64,000 nucleotides of DNA from Clarkia xantiana subsp. parviflora (Eukaryota; Streptophyta; Magnoliopsida; Myrtales; Onagraceae), in assembly GCA_036873135.1 (NCBI GenBank), contig JAPTYO010000021.1, forward strand, positions 310,001 through 374,000. Reading direction: 5' to 3'. Of the stretch, positions 51,801 to 64,000 are shown one piece after another. The notes below the pieces were generated by a model that saw only the letters and a list, made by a program, of their open reading frames with translations, ran no database searches and was not told the DNA's origin. The position numbers and the translations under genes are program-made. Every line of letters begins with the position of its first letter. Positions within the stretch are counted from its first letter, which is position 1.

Positions 51801-54800
51801 ACTTACTCCCTCGATTTCCAAAAGTCGCCTTTAGAAAGGAGATCTGTCGTAACTGACTCATCGACTTCATACATTTTGCGTAGCTCAGGAGATCAATCGA
51901 AAATGACTCCCTCTACTTCCAAAAGTCGCCTCTACATAGGAGATCAGTCGTAACTGACTCCTCGACTCCAATTAGTCGGCAACTTTCAGGAGATCAGTCA
52001 TAACTGATTCCCTCGACTTCCAAAAGTCTCCTCTACAAAGGAGATCAGCCGTAACTGACTCTTCGACTTCATGCAGTCGGCGACACTCACGAGATCAGTC
52101 AAAATTGATTCCCTATACTTCCAAAAGTCGCCTCTACAAAAGAGATCAGTCGTAACTGACTCATCGACATCGTATAGTCAACAGCGCTCAGGAGATCAGT
52201 CATAACTAACTCCCTCGACTTCCAAAAGTCACCTCTACAAAGGAGATCTGTCGTAACTGACTCCTAGACTTTATACAGTCGGCGACGGTCAGGAGATCAG
52301 TCATAACTGACTCCCTTGACTTCCAAAAGTCGCCTCTACAAAGGAGATCAGTCGCAATTGACTCCTTGACTGCATATAGTCGGTGACGTTCAAGAAACCA
52401 TTCATAAATGACACCCTCCACTTCCAAAAGTCGCCTCTACAACAGAGATCAATCATAAATGACTCCTTGACTTCATACAGTCGGTGACGCTCAGGAGATC
52501 AGTCATAAGTGACTCCCTCGACTTCCAAAAGTCGCCACTACGAAGGAGAATAGTCGTAAATGACTCCTCGACTTCATACAGTTGGCGACGCTTAAGAGAT
52601 CAGTCGTAATTGACTCCCTCCAAAAGTCGCCTCAAAAAAGGAGATCAGTCGTAACTGACTCCTCGACTTCACACATTCGGCGACGCTCAGGAGATCAATC
52701 AAAAATGACTACATCTCCTTCCAAAGTCGCCTCTACAAAGGAGATCAGTCGTAACTGACTCCTCGACTTCATACAGTCGGCGACGCTAAGGAGATCAGTC
52801 ATAACTGACTCCCTCGACTTCCAAAAGTTGCTTCTACAAAGGAGATCAGTCGTAACTGATTCCTCGACTTCATATAGTCGGCGACGCTTAGAAGATCAGT
52901 CATAACTGACTCCCTCGACTTCCAAAAGTATCCTCAACAAAGGAGATCAGTCGTAGCTGACTCCTCGACTTCATACATTCGGCGACGCTCAGGAAATCAA
53001 TCAAAAATTACTCCCTCTACTTCCAAAATTTGCCTCTACAAAGAAGATAGTCGTAACTGACTCCTCGACTTCATATAGTCGGCGACGCTCTGGAGATCAG
53101 TCATAATTGATTCCCTCGACTTCCAAAAGTTGCCTCTACAAAGGAGATCAGCCGTAGCTGACTCTTCGACTTCATATAGTCGGCGCGAGATCAGTCATAA
53201 TTGACTCCCTCTACTTCAAAACTCGCCTCTACAAAGGAGATCAGTCGTAACTGACTCTTCGACTTCATATAGTCAACGACGCTCTTGAGATCAGTCATAA
53301 CTGACTCCCTCGATTTCCAAAAGTTGCCTTTACAAAGGAGATCTGTCGTAACTGACTCATCGATTTCATACATTTGGCAACGCTCAGTAGATCAATCGAA
53401 AATGACTCCCTCTACTTCCAAAAGTCGCCTCTACATAGGAGATCAGTCGTAACTGACTCCTCGACTCCAATTAGTCGGCAACTTTCAGAAGATCAGTCAT
53501 AACTGATTCCCTCGACTTCCAAAAGTCTCCTCTACAAAGGAGATCAACCGTAACTGACTCTTCGACTTCATCCAGTCGGCGACACTCACGAGATCTGTTA
53601 TAATTGACTCCCTCTACTTCCAAATTTCGCCTCTACAAAAGAGATCAGTCGTAACTGACTCCTCGACTTCATATAGTCAACAACGCTCAGGAGATCAGTC
53701 ATAACTAAAAGTCACCTCTACAAAGGAGATATGTCGTAACTGACTCCTCGACTTTATACGGTCGGCGACGGTCAGGAGATAAGTCATAACTAACTCCCTT
53801 GACTTCCAAAAGTCGCCTCTACAAAGGAGATCAGTCGTAATTGACTCATTGACTTCATATAGTCGGCGACGCTCAAGAAACTATTCATAAATGACACCCT
53901 CGACTTCCAAAAGTCGCCTCTACAACGGAGATCAATCATAACTGACTCCTCGCCTTCATACAGTCGGTGACGCTCAGGAGATCAGTCATAAGTGACTCCC
54001 TCGACTTCCAAAAGTCGCCACTACGAAGGAGAATAGTCGTAAATGAATCCTCGACTTCATATAGTTGGCGACGCTTAGGAGATCAGTCACAACTGACTCC
54101 CTCCAAAAGTTGCCTCAACAAAGGAGATCAGTCGTAATAGACTCCTCGACTTCATACAGTCAATGACGCTAAGGAGATCAGTCATAACTGACTCCCTTCC
54201 AAAAGTTGCGTCTACAAAGGAGATCAGTCGTAACTGTTCCTCGACTTCATATAGTCGGCGACGCTTAGGAGATCAGTCATAACTGACTCCCTCGACTTCC
54301 AAAAGTAGCCTCAACAAAGGAGATCAGTCGTAACTGACTCCTCGACTTCATACATACGGCGACGCTCAGGAAATCAATCAAAAATGACTCCCTCTACTTC
54401 CAAAAGTCGCCTCTACAAAGAAGATAGTCGTAACGGAATCCTCGACTTCATATAGTCGGCGACGCTCAGGAGATCAGTCATAACTGAATCCCTCGAGTGC
54501 CTCTACAAAGGAGATCATCCGTAACTGATTCTTCGACTTCATATAGTCGGCGACGCTCACGAGATCAGTCATAATTGACTCCCTATACTTCCAAAATTCA
54601 CATTTACAAAGGAGATCAGTCATAACTGACTTCTCGAATTCATACAGTCGGCGACGCTAAGGAGATCAGTCATAACTGACTCCCCCGACTTCCAAAAGCG
54701 CCTCTACAAAGGAGATAAGTCATAACTGATTCCTCGACTTCATATAGTCGGCGACGCTCAGGAGATCAGTCATAACTGACTCTCTCGACTTCCAAAAGTC

Positions 54801-57800
54801 GCCTCAACAAAGGAGATCAGTCGTAACTGACTCCTCGACTTCATATAGTCGGCGACACTCAGGAGATCAATCTAAAATAACTACCTATACTTCCAAAAGT
54901 CGCCTCTACAAAGGAGATCAGTCGTAACTGATTCCTAGACTTCATATAGTCGGCGACGTTCAGGAGATCAATCATAACTAACTCCCTCGACTTCCAAAAG
55001 TCGCCTCTACAAAGGAGATAAGTCCAAACTGACTCCTCGACTTCATGCAGTCGGCGACGCTCACGAGATCAGTCATAACTGACTCCCTCTACTTCCAAAA
55101 GTCACCTCTACAAAGGAGATCAGTCGTAACTGACTCATCGACTTCTTACAATCGGCGACGCTCACGAGATCAGTCATAACTGACTCCCTCGACTTCCAAA
55201 AGTCGCCTCTACAAAGGAGATCAGTCGTAACTGACTTATCGACTTCATATAGTCGGCGACGCTCAGGGGATCAGTCATAACTGACTCCCTTGACTTCTAA
55301 AAGTCACCTCTACAAAGGAGATCAGTCGTAACTGACTCCTCGACTTCCTACAGTCGGCGACGCTCAAGAGATCAGTCATAACTGACTCCATCGACTTCCA
55401 AAAGTTGCCTCTACGAAGGAGATCAGTCGTAAATGACTCCTCGACTTCATATAGTCGGCGACGCTCAGGAGATTAGTCATAACTGACTCCCTTGACTTCC
55501 AAAAGTCGCCTCTACAAAGGAGATCAGTCGTAACTGACTCCTCGACTTCATATAGTCGGCGCGAGATCAGTCATAATTGACTCCCTCTACTTCCAAAACT
55601 CGCCTCTACAAAGGAGATCAGTCGTAACTGACTCCTCGACTTCATATAGTCAACGACGCTCTTGAGATCAGTCATAACTTACTCCCTCGATTTCCAAAAG
55701 CCTTTAGAAAGGAGATCTGTCGTAACTGACTCATCGACTTCATACATTTTGCGTAGCTCAGGAGATCAATCAAAATGACTCCCTCTACTTCCAAAAGTCG
55801 CCTCTACATAGGAGATCAGTCGTAACTGACTCCTCGACTCCAATTAGTCGGCAACTTTCAAGAGATCAGTCATAACTGATTCCCTCGACTTCCAAAAGTC
55901 TCCTCTACAAAGGAGATCAGCCGTAACTGACTCTTCGACTTCATGCAGTCGGCGACACTCACGAGATCAGTCAAAATTGATTCCCTATACTTCCAAAAGT
56001 CGCCTCTACAAAAGAGATCAGTCGTAACTGACTCATCGACATCGTATAGTCAACAGCGCTCAGGAGATCAGTCATAACTAACTCCCTCGACTTCCAAAAG
56101 TCACCTCTACAAAGGAGATCTGTCGTAACTGACTCCTAGACTTTATACAGTCGGCGCCGGTCAGGAGATCAGTCATAACTGACTCCCTTGACTTCCAAAA
56201 GTCGCCTCTACAAAGGAGATCAGTCGCAATTGACTCCTTGACTGCATATAGTCGGTGACGTTCAAGAAACCATTCATAAATGACACCCTCCACTTCCAAA
56301 AGTCGCCTCTACAACAGAGATCAATCATAAATGACTCCTTGACTTCATACAGTCGGTGACGCTCAGGAGATCAGTCATAAGTGACTCCCTCGACTTCCAA
56401 AAGTCGCCACTACGAAAGAGAATAGTCGTAAATGACTCCTCGACTTCATACAGTTGGCGACGCTTAAGAGATCAGTCATAATTGACTCCCTCCAAAAGTC
56501 GCCTCAAAAAAGGAGATCAGTCGTAACTGACTCCTCGACTTCACACATTCGGCGACGCTCAGGAGATCAATCAAAAATGACTACATCTCCTTCCAAAGTC
56601 GCCTCTACAAAGGAGATCAGTCGTAACTGACTCCTCGACTTCATACAGTCGGCGACGCTAAGGAGATCAGTCATAACTGACTCCCTCGACTTCCAAAAGT
56701 TGCTTCTACAAAGGAGATCAGTCGTAACTGATTCCTCGACTTCATATAGTCGGCGACGCTTAGAAGATCAGTCATAACTGACTCCCTCGACTTCCAAAAG
56801 TATCCTCAACAAAGGAGATCAGTCGTAACTGACTCCTCGACTTCATACATTCGGCGACGCTCAGGAAATCAATCAAAAATTACTCCCTCTACTTCCAAAA
56901 TTTGCCTCTACAAAGAAGATAGTCGTAACTGACTCCTCGACTTCATATAGTCGGCGACGCTCTGGAGATCAGTCATAATTGATTCCCTCGACTTCCAAAA
57001 GTTGCCTCTACAAAGGAGATCAGCCGTAACTGACTCTTCGACTTCATATAGTCGGCGCGAGATCAGTCATAATTGACTCCCTCTACTTCAAAACTCGCCT
57101 CTACAAAGGAGATCAGTCGTAACTGACTCTTCGACTTCATATAGTCAACGACGCTCTTGAGATCAGTCATAACTGACTCCCTCGATCTCCAAAAGTTGCC
57201 TTTACAAAGGAGATCTGTCGTAACTGACTCATCGACTTCATACATTTGGCGACGCTCAGGAGATCATCGAAATGACTCCCTCTACTTCCAAAAGTCGCCT
57301 CTACATAGGAGATCAGTCGTAACTGACTCCTCGACTCCAATTAGTCGGCAACTTTCAGAAGATCAGTCATAACTGATTCCCTCGACTTCCAAAAGTCTCC
57401 TCTACAAAGGAGATCAGCCGTAACTGACTCTTCGACTTCATGCAGTCGGCGACACTCACGAGATCTGTTATAATTGACTCCCTCTACTTCCAAAAGTCGC
57501 CTCTACAAAAGAGATCAGTCGTAACTGACTCCTCGACTTCATATAGTCAACAACGCTCAGGAGATAAGTCATAACTAAAAGTCCCCTCTACAAAGGAGAT
57601 CTGTCGTAACTGACTCCTCGACTTTATACAGTCGGCGACGGTCAGGAGATAAGTCATAACTGACTCCCTTGACTTCCAAAAGTCGCCTCTACAAAGGAGA
57701 TCAGTCGTAATTGACTCCTCGACTTCATATAGTCGGCGACGCTCAAGAAACTATTCATAAATGACACCCTCGACTTCCAAAAGTCGCCTCTACAAAGGAG

Positions 57801-60800
57801 ATCAATCATAACTGACTCCTCGCCTTCATACAGTCGGTGACGCTCAGGAGATCAGTCATAAGTGACTCCCTCGACTTCCAAAAGTCGCCACTACAAAGGA
57901 GAATAATCGTAAATGAATCCTCGACTTCATATAGTTGGCGACGCTTAGGAGATCAGTCACAACTGACTCCCTCCAAAAGTCGCCTCAACAAAGGAGATCA
58001 GTCGTAACTGACTCCTCGACTTCATACAGTCAGTGACGCTAAGGAGATCAGTCATAACTGACTCCCTTCCAAAAGTTGCGTCTACAAAGGAGATCAGTCG
58101 TAACTGATTCCTTGACTTCATATAGTCGGCGACGCTTAGGAGATCAGTCATAACTGACTCCCTCGACTTCCAAAACTAGCCTCAACAAAGGAGATCAGTC
58201 GTAACTGACTCCTCGACTTCATACATTCGGCGACGCTCAGGATATCAATCAAAAATGACTCCCTCTACTTCCAAAATTCACCTCTACAAAAAAGATAGTC
58301 GTAACTGACTCCTCGACTTCATATATTCGGCGACGCTCAGGAGATCAGTCATAACTGATTCCCTCGACTTCCAAAAGTCGCCTCTACAAAGGAGATCAGC
58401 CGCAACTGACTCTTCGACTTCATATAGTCGGCGCGAGATCAGTCATAATTGACTCCCTCTACTTCCAAAACTCGCCTCTAGAAAGGAGATCAGTCGTAAC
58501 TGACTCCTCGAATTCATATAGTCAACGACGCTCTTGAGATCAGTCATAACTGACTCCCTCGATTTCCAAAAGTCGCCTTTAGAAAGGAGATCTGTCGTAA
58601 CTGACTCATCGACTTCATACATTTTGCGAAGCTCAGGAGATCAATCAAAAATGACTCCCTCCACTTCCAAAAGTCGCCTCTACATAGGAGATCAGTCGTA
58701 ACTGACTCCTCGACTCCAATTAGTCGGCAACTTTCAGGAGATCAGTCATAACTGATTCTCTCGACTTCCAAAAGTCTCCTCTACAAAGGAGATCAGCCGT
58801 AACTGACTCTTTGACTTCATGCAGTCGGCGACACTCACGAGATCAGTCAAAATTGATTCCCTCTACTTCAAAAAGTCGCCTCTACAAAGAGATTAGTCGT
58901 AACTGACTCCTCGACATCTTATAGTCAACAGCGCTCAGGAGATCAGTCATAACTAACTCCCTCGACTTCCAAAAGTCACCTCTACAAAGGAGATCTGTCG
59001 TAACTGACTCCTAGACTTTATACAGTCGGCGACGGTCAGGAGATCAGTCATAACTGACTCCCTTGACTTCCAAAAGTCGCCTCTACAAAGGAGATCAGTC
59101 GCAATTGACTCCTTGACTGCATATAGTCGGCGACGTTCAAGAAACTATTCATAAATGACACCCTCCACTTCCAAAAGTCGCATCTACAACAGAGATCAAT
59201 CATAACTGACTCCTAGACTTCATACAGTCGGTGACGCTCAGGAGATCAGTCATAAGTGACTCCCTCGACTTCCAAAAGTAGCCACTACGAAGGAGAATAG
59301 TCGTAAATGACTCCTCGACTTCATACAGTTGGCGACGCTTAAGAGATCAGTCATAACTGACTCCCTCCAAAAGTTACCTCAAAAAAGGAGATCAGTCGTA
59401 ACTGACTCCTCGACTTCACACATTCGGCGACGCTCAGGAGATCAATCAAAAATGACTACATCTCCTTCCAAAGTCGCCTCTACAAAGGAGATCAGTCGTA
59501 ACTGACTCCTCGACTTCATACAGTCGGCGACCCTAAGGAGATCAGTCATAACTGACTCCCTCGACTTCCAAAAGTTGCTTCTACAAAGGAGATCAGTCGT
59601 AACTGATTCCTCGACTTCATATAGTCGGCGACGCTCAGGAGATCAGTCATAACTGACTCCCTCGACTTCCAAAAGTATCCTCAACAAAGGAGATCAGTCG
59701 TAACTGACTCCTCGACTTCATACATTCGGCGACTTAGGAAATCAATCAAATTACTCCCTCTACTTCCAAAATTCGCCTCTACAAAGAAGATAGTCGTAAC
59801 TGACTCCTCGACTTCATATAGTCGGCGACGCTCTGGAGATCAGTCATAACTGATTCCCTCTCGACTTCCAAAAGTCGCCTCTACAAAGGAGATCAGCCGT
59901 AGCTGACTCTTCGACTTCATATAGTCGGCGCGAGATCAGTCATAATTGACTCCCTCTACTTCCAAAACTCGCCTCTACAAAGGAGATCAGTCGTAACTGA
60001 CTCTTCGACTTCATATAGTCAACGACGCTCTTGAGATCAGTCATAACTGACTCCCTCGATTTCCAAAAGTTGCCTTTACAAAGGAGATCTGTCGTAACTG
60101 ACTCATCGACTTCATACATTTGGCGACGCTCAGGAGATCAATCGAAATGACTCCCTCTACTTCCAAAAGTCGCCTCTACATAGGAGATCAGTCGTAACTG
60201 ACTCCTCGATTCCAATTAGTCGGCAACTTTCAGAAGATCAGTCATAACTGATTCCCTTGACTTCCAAAAGTCTCCTCTACAAAGGAGATCAGCCGTAACT
60301 GACTCTTCGACTTCATGCAGTCGGCGACACTCACGAGATCTGTTATAATTGACTCCCTCTACTTCCAAAAGTCGCCTCTACAAAAGAGATCAGTCGTAAC
60401 TGACTCCTCGACTTCATATAGTCAACAACGCTCAGGAGATCAGTCATAACTAAAAGTCACCTCTACAAAGGAGATCTGTCGTAACTGACTCCTCGACTTT
60501 ATACAGTCGGCGACGGTTAGGAGATAAGTCATAACTAACTCCCTTGACTTCCAAAAGTCGCCTCTACAAAGGAGATCAGTCGTAATTGACTTTCATATAG
60601 TCGGCGACGCTCAAGAAACTATTCATAAATGACACGCTCCACTTCCAAAAGTCGCCTCTACAACGGAGATCAATCATAACTGACTCCTCGACTTCATACA
60701 GTCGGTGACGCTCAGGAGATCAGTCATAAGTGACTCCCTCGACTTCCAAAAGTCGCCACTACGAAGGAGAATAGTCGTAAATGAATCCTCGACTTCATAT

Positions 60801-63800
60801 AGTTGGCGACGCTTAGGAGATCAGTCACAACTGACTCCCTCCAAAAGTCGCCTCAACAAAGGAGATCAGTCGTAACTGACTCCTCGACTTCATACAGTCA
60901 GTGACGCTAAGGAGATCAGTCATAACTGACTCCCTTCCAAAAGTTGCGTCTACAAAGGAGATCAGTCGTAACTGATTCCTCGACTTCATATAGTCGGCGA
61001 CGCTTAGGAGATCAGTCATAACTGACTCCCTCGACTTCCAAAGTAGCCTCTACAAAGGAGATCAGTCGTAACTGACTCCTCGACTTCATATAGTCGGCGA
61101 CGCTCAGGAGATCAGCCATAACTGATTCCCTCGACTTCCAAAAGTCGCCTCTACAAAGGAGACCAGCCGCAACTGACTCTTCGACTTCGTATAGTCGGCG
61201 CGAGATCAGTCATAATTGACTCCCTCTACTTCCAAAACTCGCCTCTAGAAAGGAGATCAGTCGTAACTGACTCCTCGACTTCATATAGTCAACGACGCTC
61301 TGAGATCAGTCATAACTGACTCCCTCGATTTCCAAAAGTCGCCTTTACAAAGGAGATCTGTCGTAACTGACTCATCGACTTCATACATTTGGCGACGCTC
61401 AGAAGATCAATCGAAAATGACTCCCTCTACTTCCAAAGTCGCCTCTACATAGGAGATCAATCGTAACTGACTCCTCGACTCCAATTAGTCGGCAACTTTC
61501 AGAAGATCAGTCATAACTGATTCCCTCGACTTCCAAAAGTCTCCTCTACAAAGTAGATCAACCGTAACTGACTCTTCGACTTCATGCAGTCGGCAACACT
61601 CACGAGATCAGTCATAATGACTCCCTCGACTTCCAAAAGTCGCCACTACAAAGGAGAATAATCGTAAATGAATCCTCGACTTCATATAATTGGCGACGCT
61701 TAGGAGATCAGTCACAACTGACTCCCTCCAAAAGTCGCCTCAACAAAGGAGATCAGTCGTAACTGACTCCTCGACTTCATACAGTCAGTGACGCTAAGGA
61801 GATCAGTCATAACTGACTCCCTTCCAAAAGTTGCGTCTACAAAGGAGATCAGTCGTAACTGATTCCTTGACTTCATATAGTCGGCGACGCTTAGGAGATC
61901 AGTCATAACTGACTCCCTCGACTTCCAAAAGTAGCCTCAACAAAGGAGATCAGTCGTAACTGACTCCTCGACTTCATACATTCGGCGACGCTCAGGATAT
62001 CAATCAAAAATGACTCCCTCTACTTCCAAAATTCACCTCTACAAAAAAGATAGTCGTAACTGACTCCTCGACTTCATATAGTCGGCGACGCTCAGGAGAT
62101 CAGTCATAACTGATTCCCTCGACTTCCAAAAGTCGCCTCTACAAAGGAGATCAGCCGCAACTGACTCTTCGACTTCATATAGTCGGCGCGAGATCAGTCA
62201 TAATTGACTCCCTCTACTTCCAAAACTCGCCTCTAGAAAGGAGATCAGTCGTAACTGACTCCTCGAATTCATATAGTCAACGACGCTCTTGAGATCAGTC
62301 ATAACTGACTCCCTCGATTTCCAAAAGTCGCCTTTAGAAAGGAGATCTGTCGTAACTGACTCATCGACTTCATACATTTTGCGAAGCTCAGGAGATCAAT
62401 CAAAAATGACTCCCTCCACTTCCAAAAGTCGCCTCTACATAGGAGATCAGTCGTAACTGACTCCTCGACTCTAATTAGTCGGCAACTTTCAGGAGATCAG
62501 TCATAACTGATTCCCTCGACTTCCAAAAGTCTCCTCTACAAAGGAGATCAGCCGTAACTGACTCTTTGACTTCATCAGTCGGCGACACTCACGAGATCAG
62601 TCAAAATTGATTCCCTCTACTTCAAAAGTCGCCTCTACAAAAAGATTAGTCGTAACTGACTCCTCGACATCTTATAGTCAACAGCGCTCAGGAGATCAGT
62701 CATAACTAACTCCCTCGACTTCCAAAAGTCACCTCTACAAAGGAGATCTGTCGTAACTGACTCCTAGACTTTATACAGTCGGCGACGGTCAGGAGATCAG
62801 TCATAACTGACTCCCTTGACTTCCAAAAGTCGCCTCTACAAAGGAGATCAGTCGCAATTGACTCCTTGACTGCATATAGTCGGCGACGTTCAAGAAACAT
62901 TCATAAATGACACCCTCCACTTCCAAAAGTCGCATCTACAACAGAGATCACCATAACTGACTCCTCGACTTCATACAGTCGGTGACGCTCAGGAGATCAG
63001 TCATAAGTGACTCCCTCGACTTCCAAAAGTAGCCACTACGAAGGAGAATAGTCGTAAATGACTCCTCGACTTCATACAGTTGGCGACGCTTAAGAGATCA
63101 GTCATAACTGACTCCCTCCAAAAGTTGCCTCAAAAAGGAGATCAGTCGTAACTGACTCCTCGACTTCACACATTCGGCGACGCTCAGGAGATCAATCGAA
63201 ATGACTCCTTCTACTTCCAAAAGTCGCCTCTACATAGGAGATCAGTCGTAACTGACTCCTCGACTCCAATTAGTCGGCAACTTTCAGAAGATCAGTCATA
63301 ACTGATTCCATTGACTTCCAAAAGTCTCCTCTACAAAGGAGATCAGCCGTAACTGACTCTTCGACTTCATGCAGTCGGCGACACTCACGAGATCTGTTAT
63401 AATTGACTCCCTCTACTTCCAAAAGTCGCCTCTACAAAGGAGATCAGTCGTAACTGACTCCTCGACTTCATATAGTCAACAACGCTCAGGAGATCAGTCA
63501 TAACTAAAAGTCACCTCTACAAAGGAGATCTGTCGTAACTGACTCCTCGACTTTATACAGTCGGCGACGGTTAGGAGATAAGTCATAACTAACTCCCTTG
63601 ACTTCCAAAAGTCGCCTCTACAAAGGAGATCAGTCGTAATTGACTCATTGACTTCTATAGTCGGCGACGCTCAAGAAACTATTCATAAATCACACCCTCC
63701 ACTTCCAAAAGTCGCCTCTACAACGGAGATCAATCATAACTGACTCCTCGCCTTCATACAGTCGGTGACGCTCAGGAGATCAGTCATAAGTGACTCCCTC

Positions 63801-64000
63801 GACTTCAAAGTCGCCACTACGAAGGAGAATAGTCGTAAATGAATCCTCGACTTCATATAGTTGGCGACGCTTAGGAGATCAGTCACAACTGACTCCCTCC
63901 AAAACTCGCCTCAAAAAAGGAGATCAGTCGTAACTGACTCCTCGACTTCATACAGTCGGTGACGCTAAGGAGATCAGTCATAACTGACTCCCTTCCAAAA
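36892..64000. repeat. Satellite subregion with 3.7-3.9-kb higher-order repeats
   Basis: The variant catcgtatagtcaaca (catcttatag late) occurs near 36892, 40821, 44557, 48293, 52168, 56040, 58915 and 62668: steps of about 3929, 3736, 3736, 3875, 3872, 2875 and 3753. taactacctatac at 39553, 43391, 47127, 51002 and 54878 gives similar steps. Copies near 43.5 and 47.3 kb look almost identical. Confidence 0.85.

Larger units (their letters stand above)
30323..64000. repeat. Satellite DNA, 101-bp monomer made of two related halves (about 330 copies)
   Basis: It runs from gtcgcctctacaaaggagat to the window end without interruption. The monomer is two halves of about 50 bp: one opens gtcgcctctacaaa, the other gtcggcgacgctca. 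Both continue with ggagatcagtc, then g or a, then taactgactcc and tcgacttc. Each half contains an inverted repeat GGAG(A)TCAGT with ACTGACTCC, and CGACTT with AAGTCG spans the junction. Short open stretches on both strands are by-products. No gene, RNA or transposon interrupts it. Its place is likely pericentromeric or other heterochromatin. Confidence 0.96.

Noticed and set aside
30323..64000. Short - strand open frames recurring through the satellite (60-80 codons)
   Set aside because: They repeat with the monomer, have no coding bias and are broken by every small indel. Not genes.

Overview
The window is plant nuclear DNA, most likely from a eudicot. It holds one host gene with plant GT-AG introns, several plant-type LTR retrotransposons, miniature DNA transposons with intact target duplications, and a long satellite. 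I cannot name the species. There are no bacterial features, rRNA genes, tRNA genes or CRISPR arrays.

Layout. (1) 1-6387: the 3' part of a Ty3/gypsy retrotransposon of the Tat lineage on the + strand. It carries the end of pol (second RNase H tail and a complete integrase), a 49-bp tandem repeat array, a spliced gene on the opposite strand, a 66-bp repeat array, a polypurine tract and the 3' LTR. (2) 6388-10040: the 5' part of a related element on the - strand, with decayed protease and gag, a primer binding site and a 5' LTR of the same family. Element 1 probably inserted into it. (3) 10041-11932: AT-rich spacer, a hAT-type MITE, a large foldback element and a perfect 32-bp-arm hairpin. (4) 11942-about 20200: the only host gene, a SUO-type protein (BAH domain, TFIIS N-terminal/LW domain, C-terminal GW motifs). 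It has three coding exons, but the BAH exon carries a stop and a frame change. (5) 20234-21062: a Mutator-like MITE with a perfect 9-bp target duplication. (6) 21063-22720: AT-rich intergenic DNA. (7) 22721-23110: a TRIM retrotransposon on the - strand, cut in its 5' LTR. (8) 23111-30137: a second Tat-type element on the - strand with 5' LTR, gag, protease, reverse transcriptase, two RNase H domains and a truncated integrase. A 33-bp repeat array and the tail of its antisense gene follow, and the 3' LTR is lost. (9) 30323 to the end: about 33.7 kb of one satellite with a 101-bp monomer made of two related halves, organised into higher-order repeats of about 2.2 kb and then 3.7-3.9 kb.

The most notable points are the antisense gene of element 1, whose three exons join in frame at canonical splice sites; paired hairpins built into both the element 1 repeat array (with compensatory changes) and the satellite; palindrome arrays in the LTRs; and the lesion in the BAH exon of the SUO-type gene. 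Element 3 keeps a tail related to the element 1 antisense product, so that gene belongs to the element lineage. All calls were made by reading the sequence; no alignments or database searches were run.
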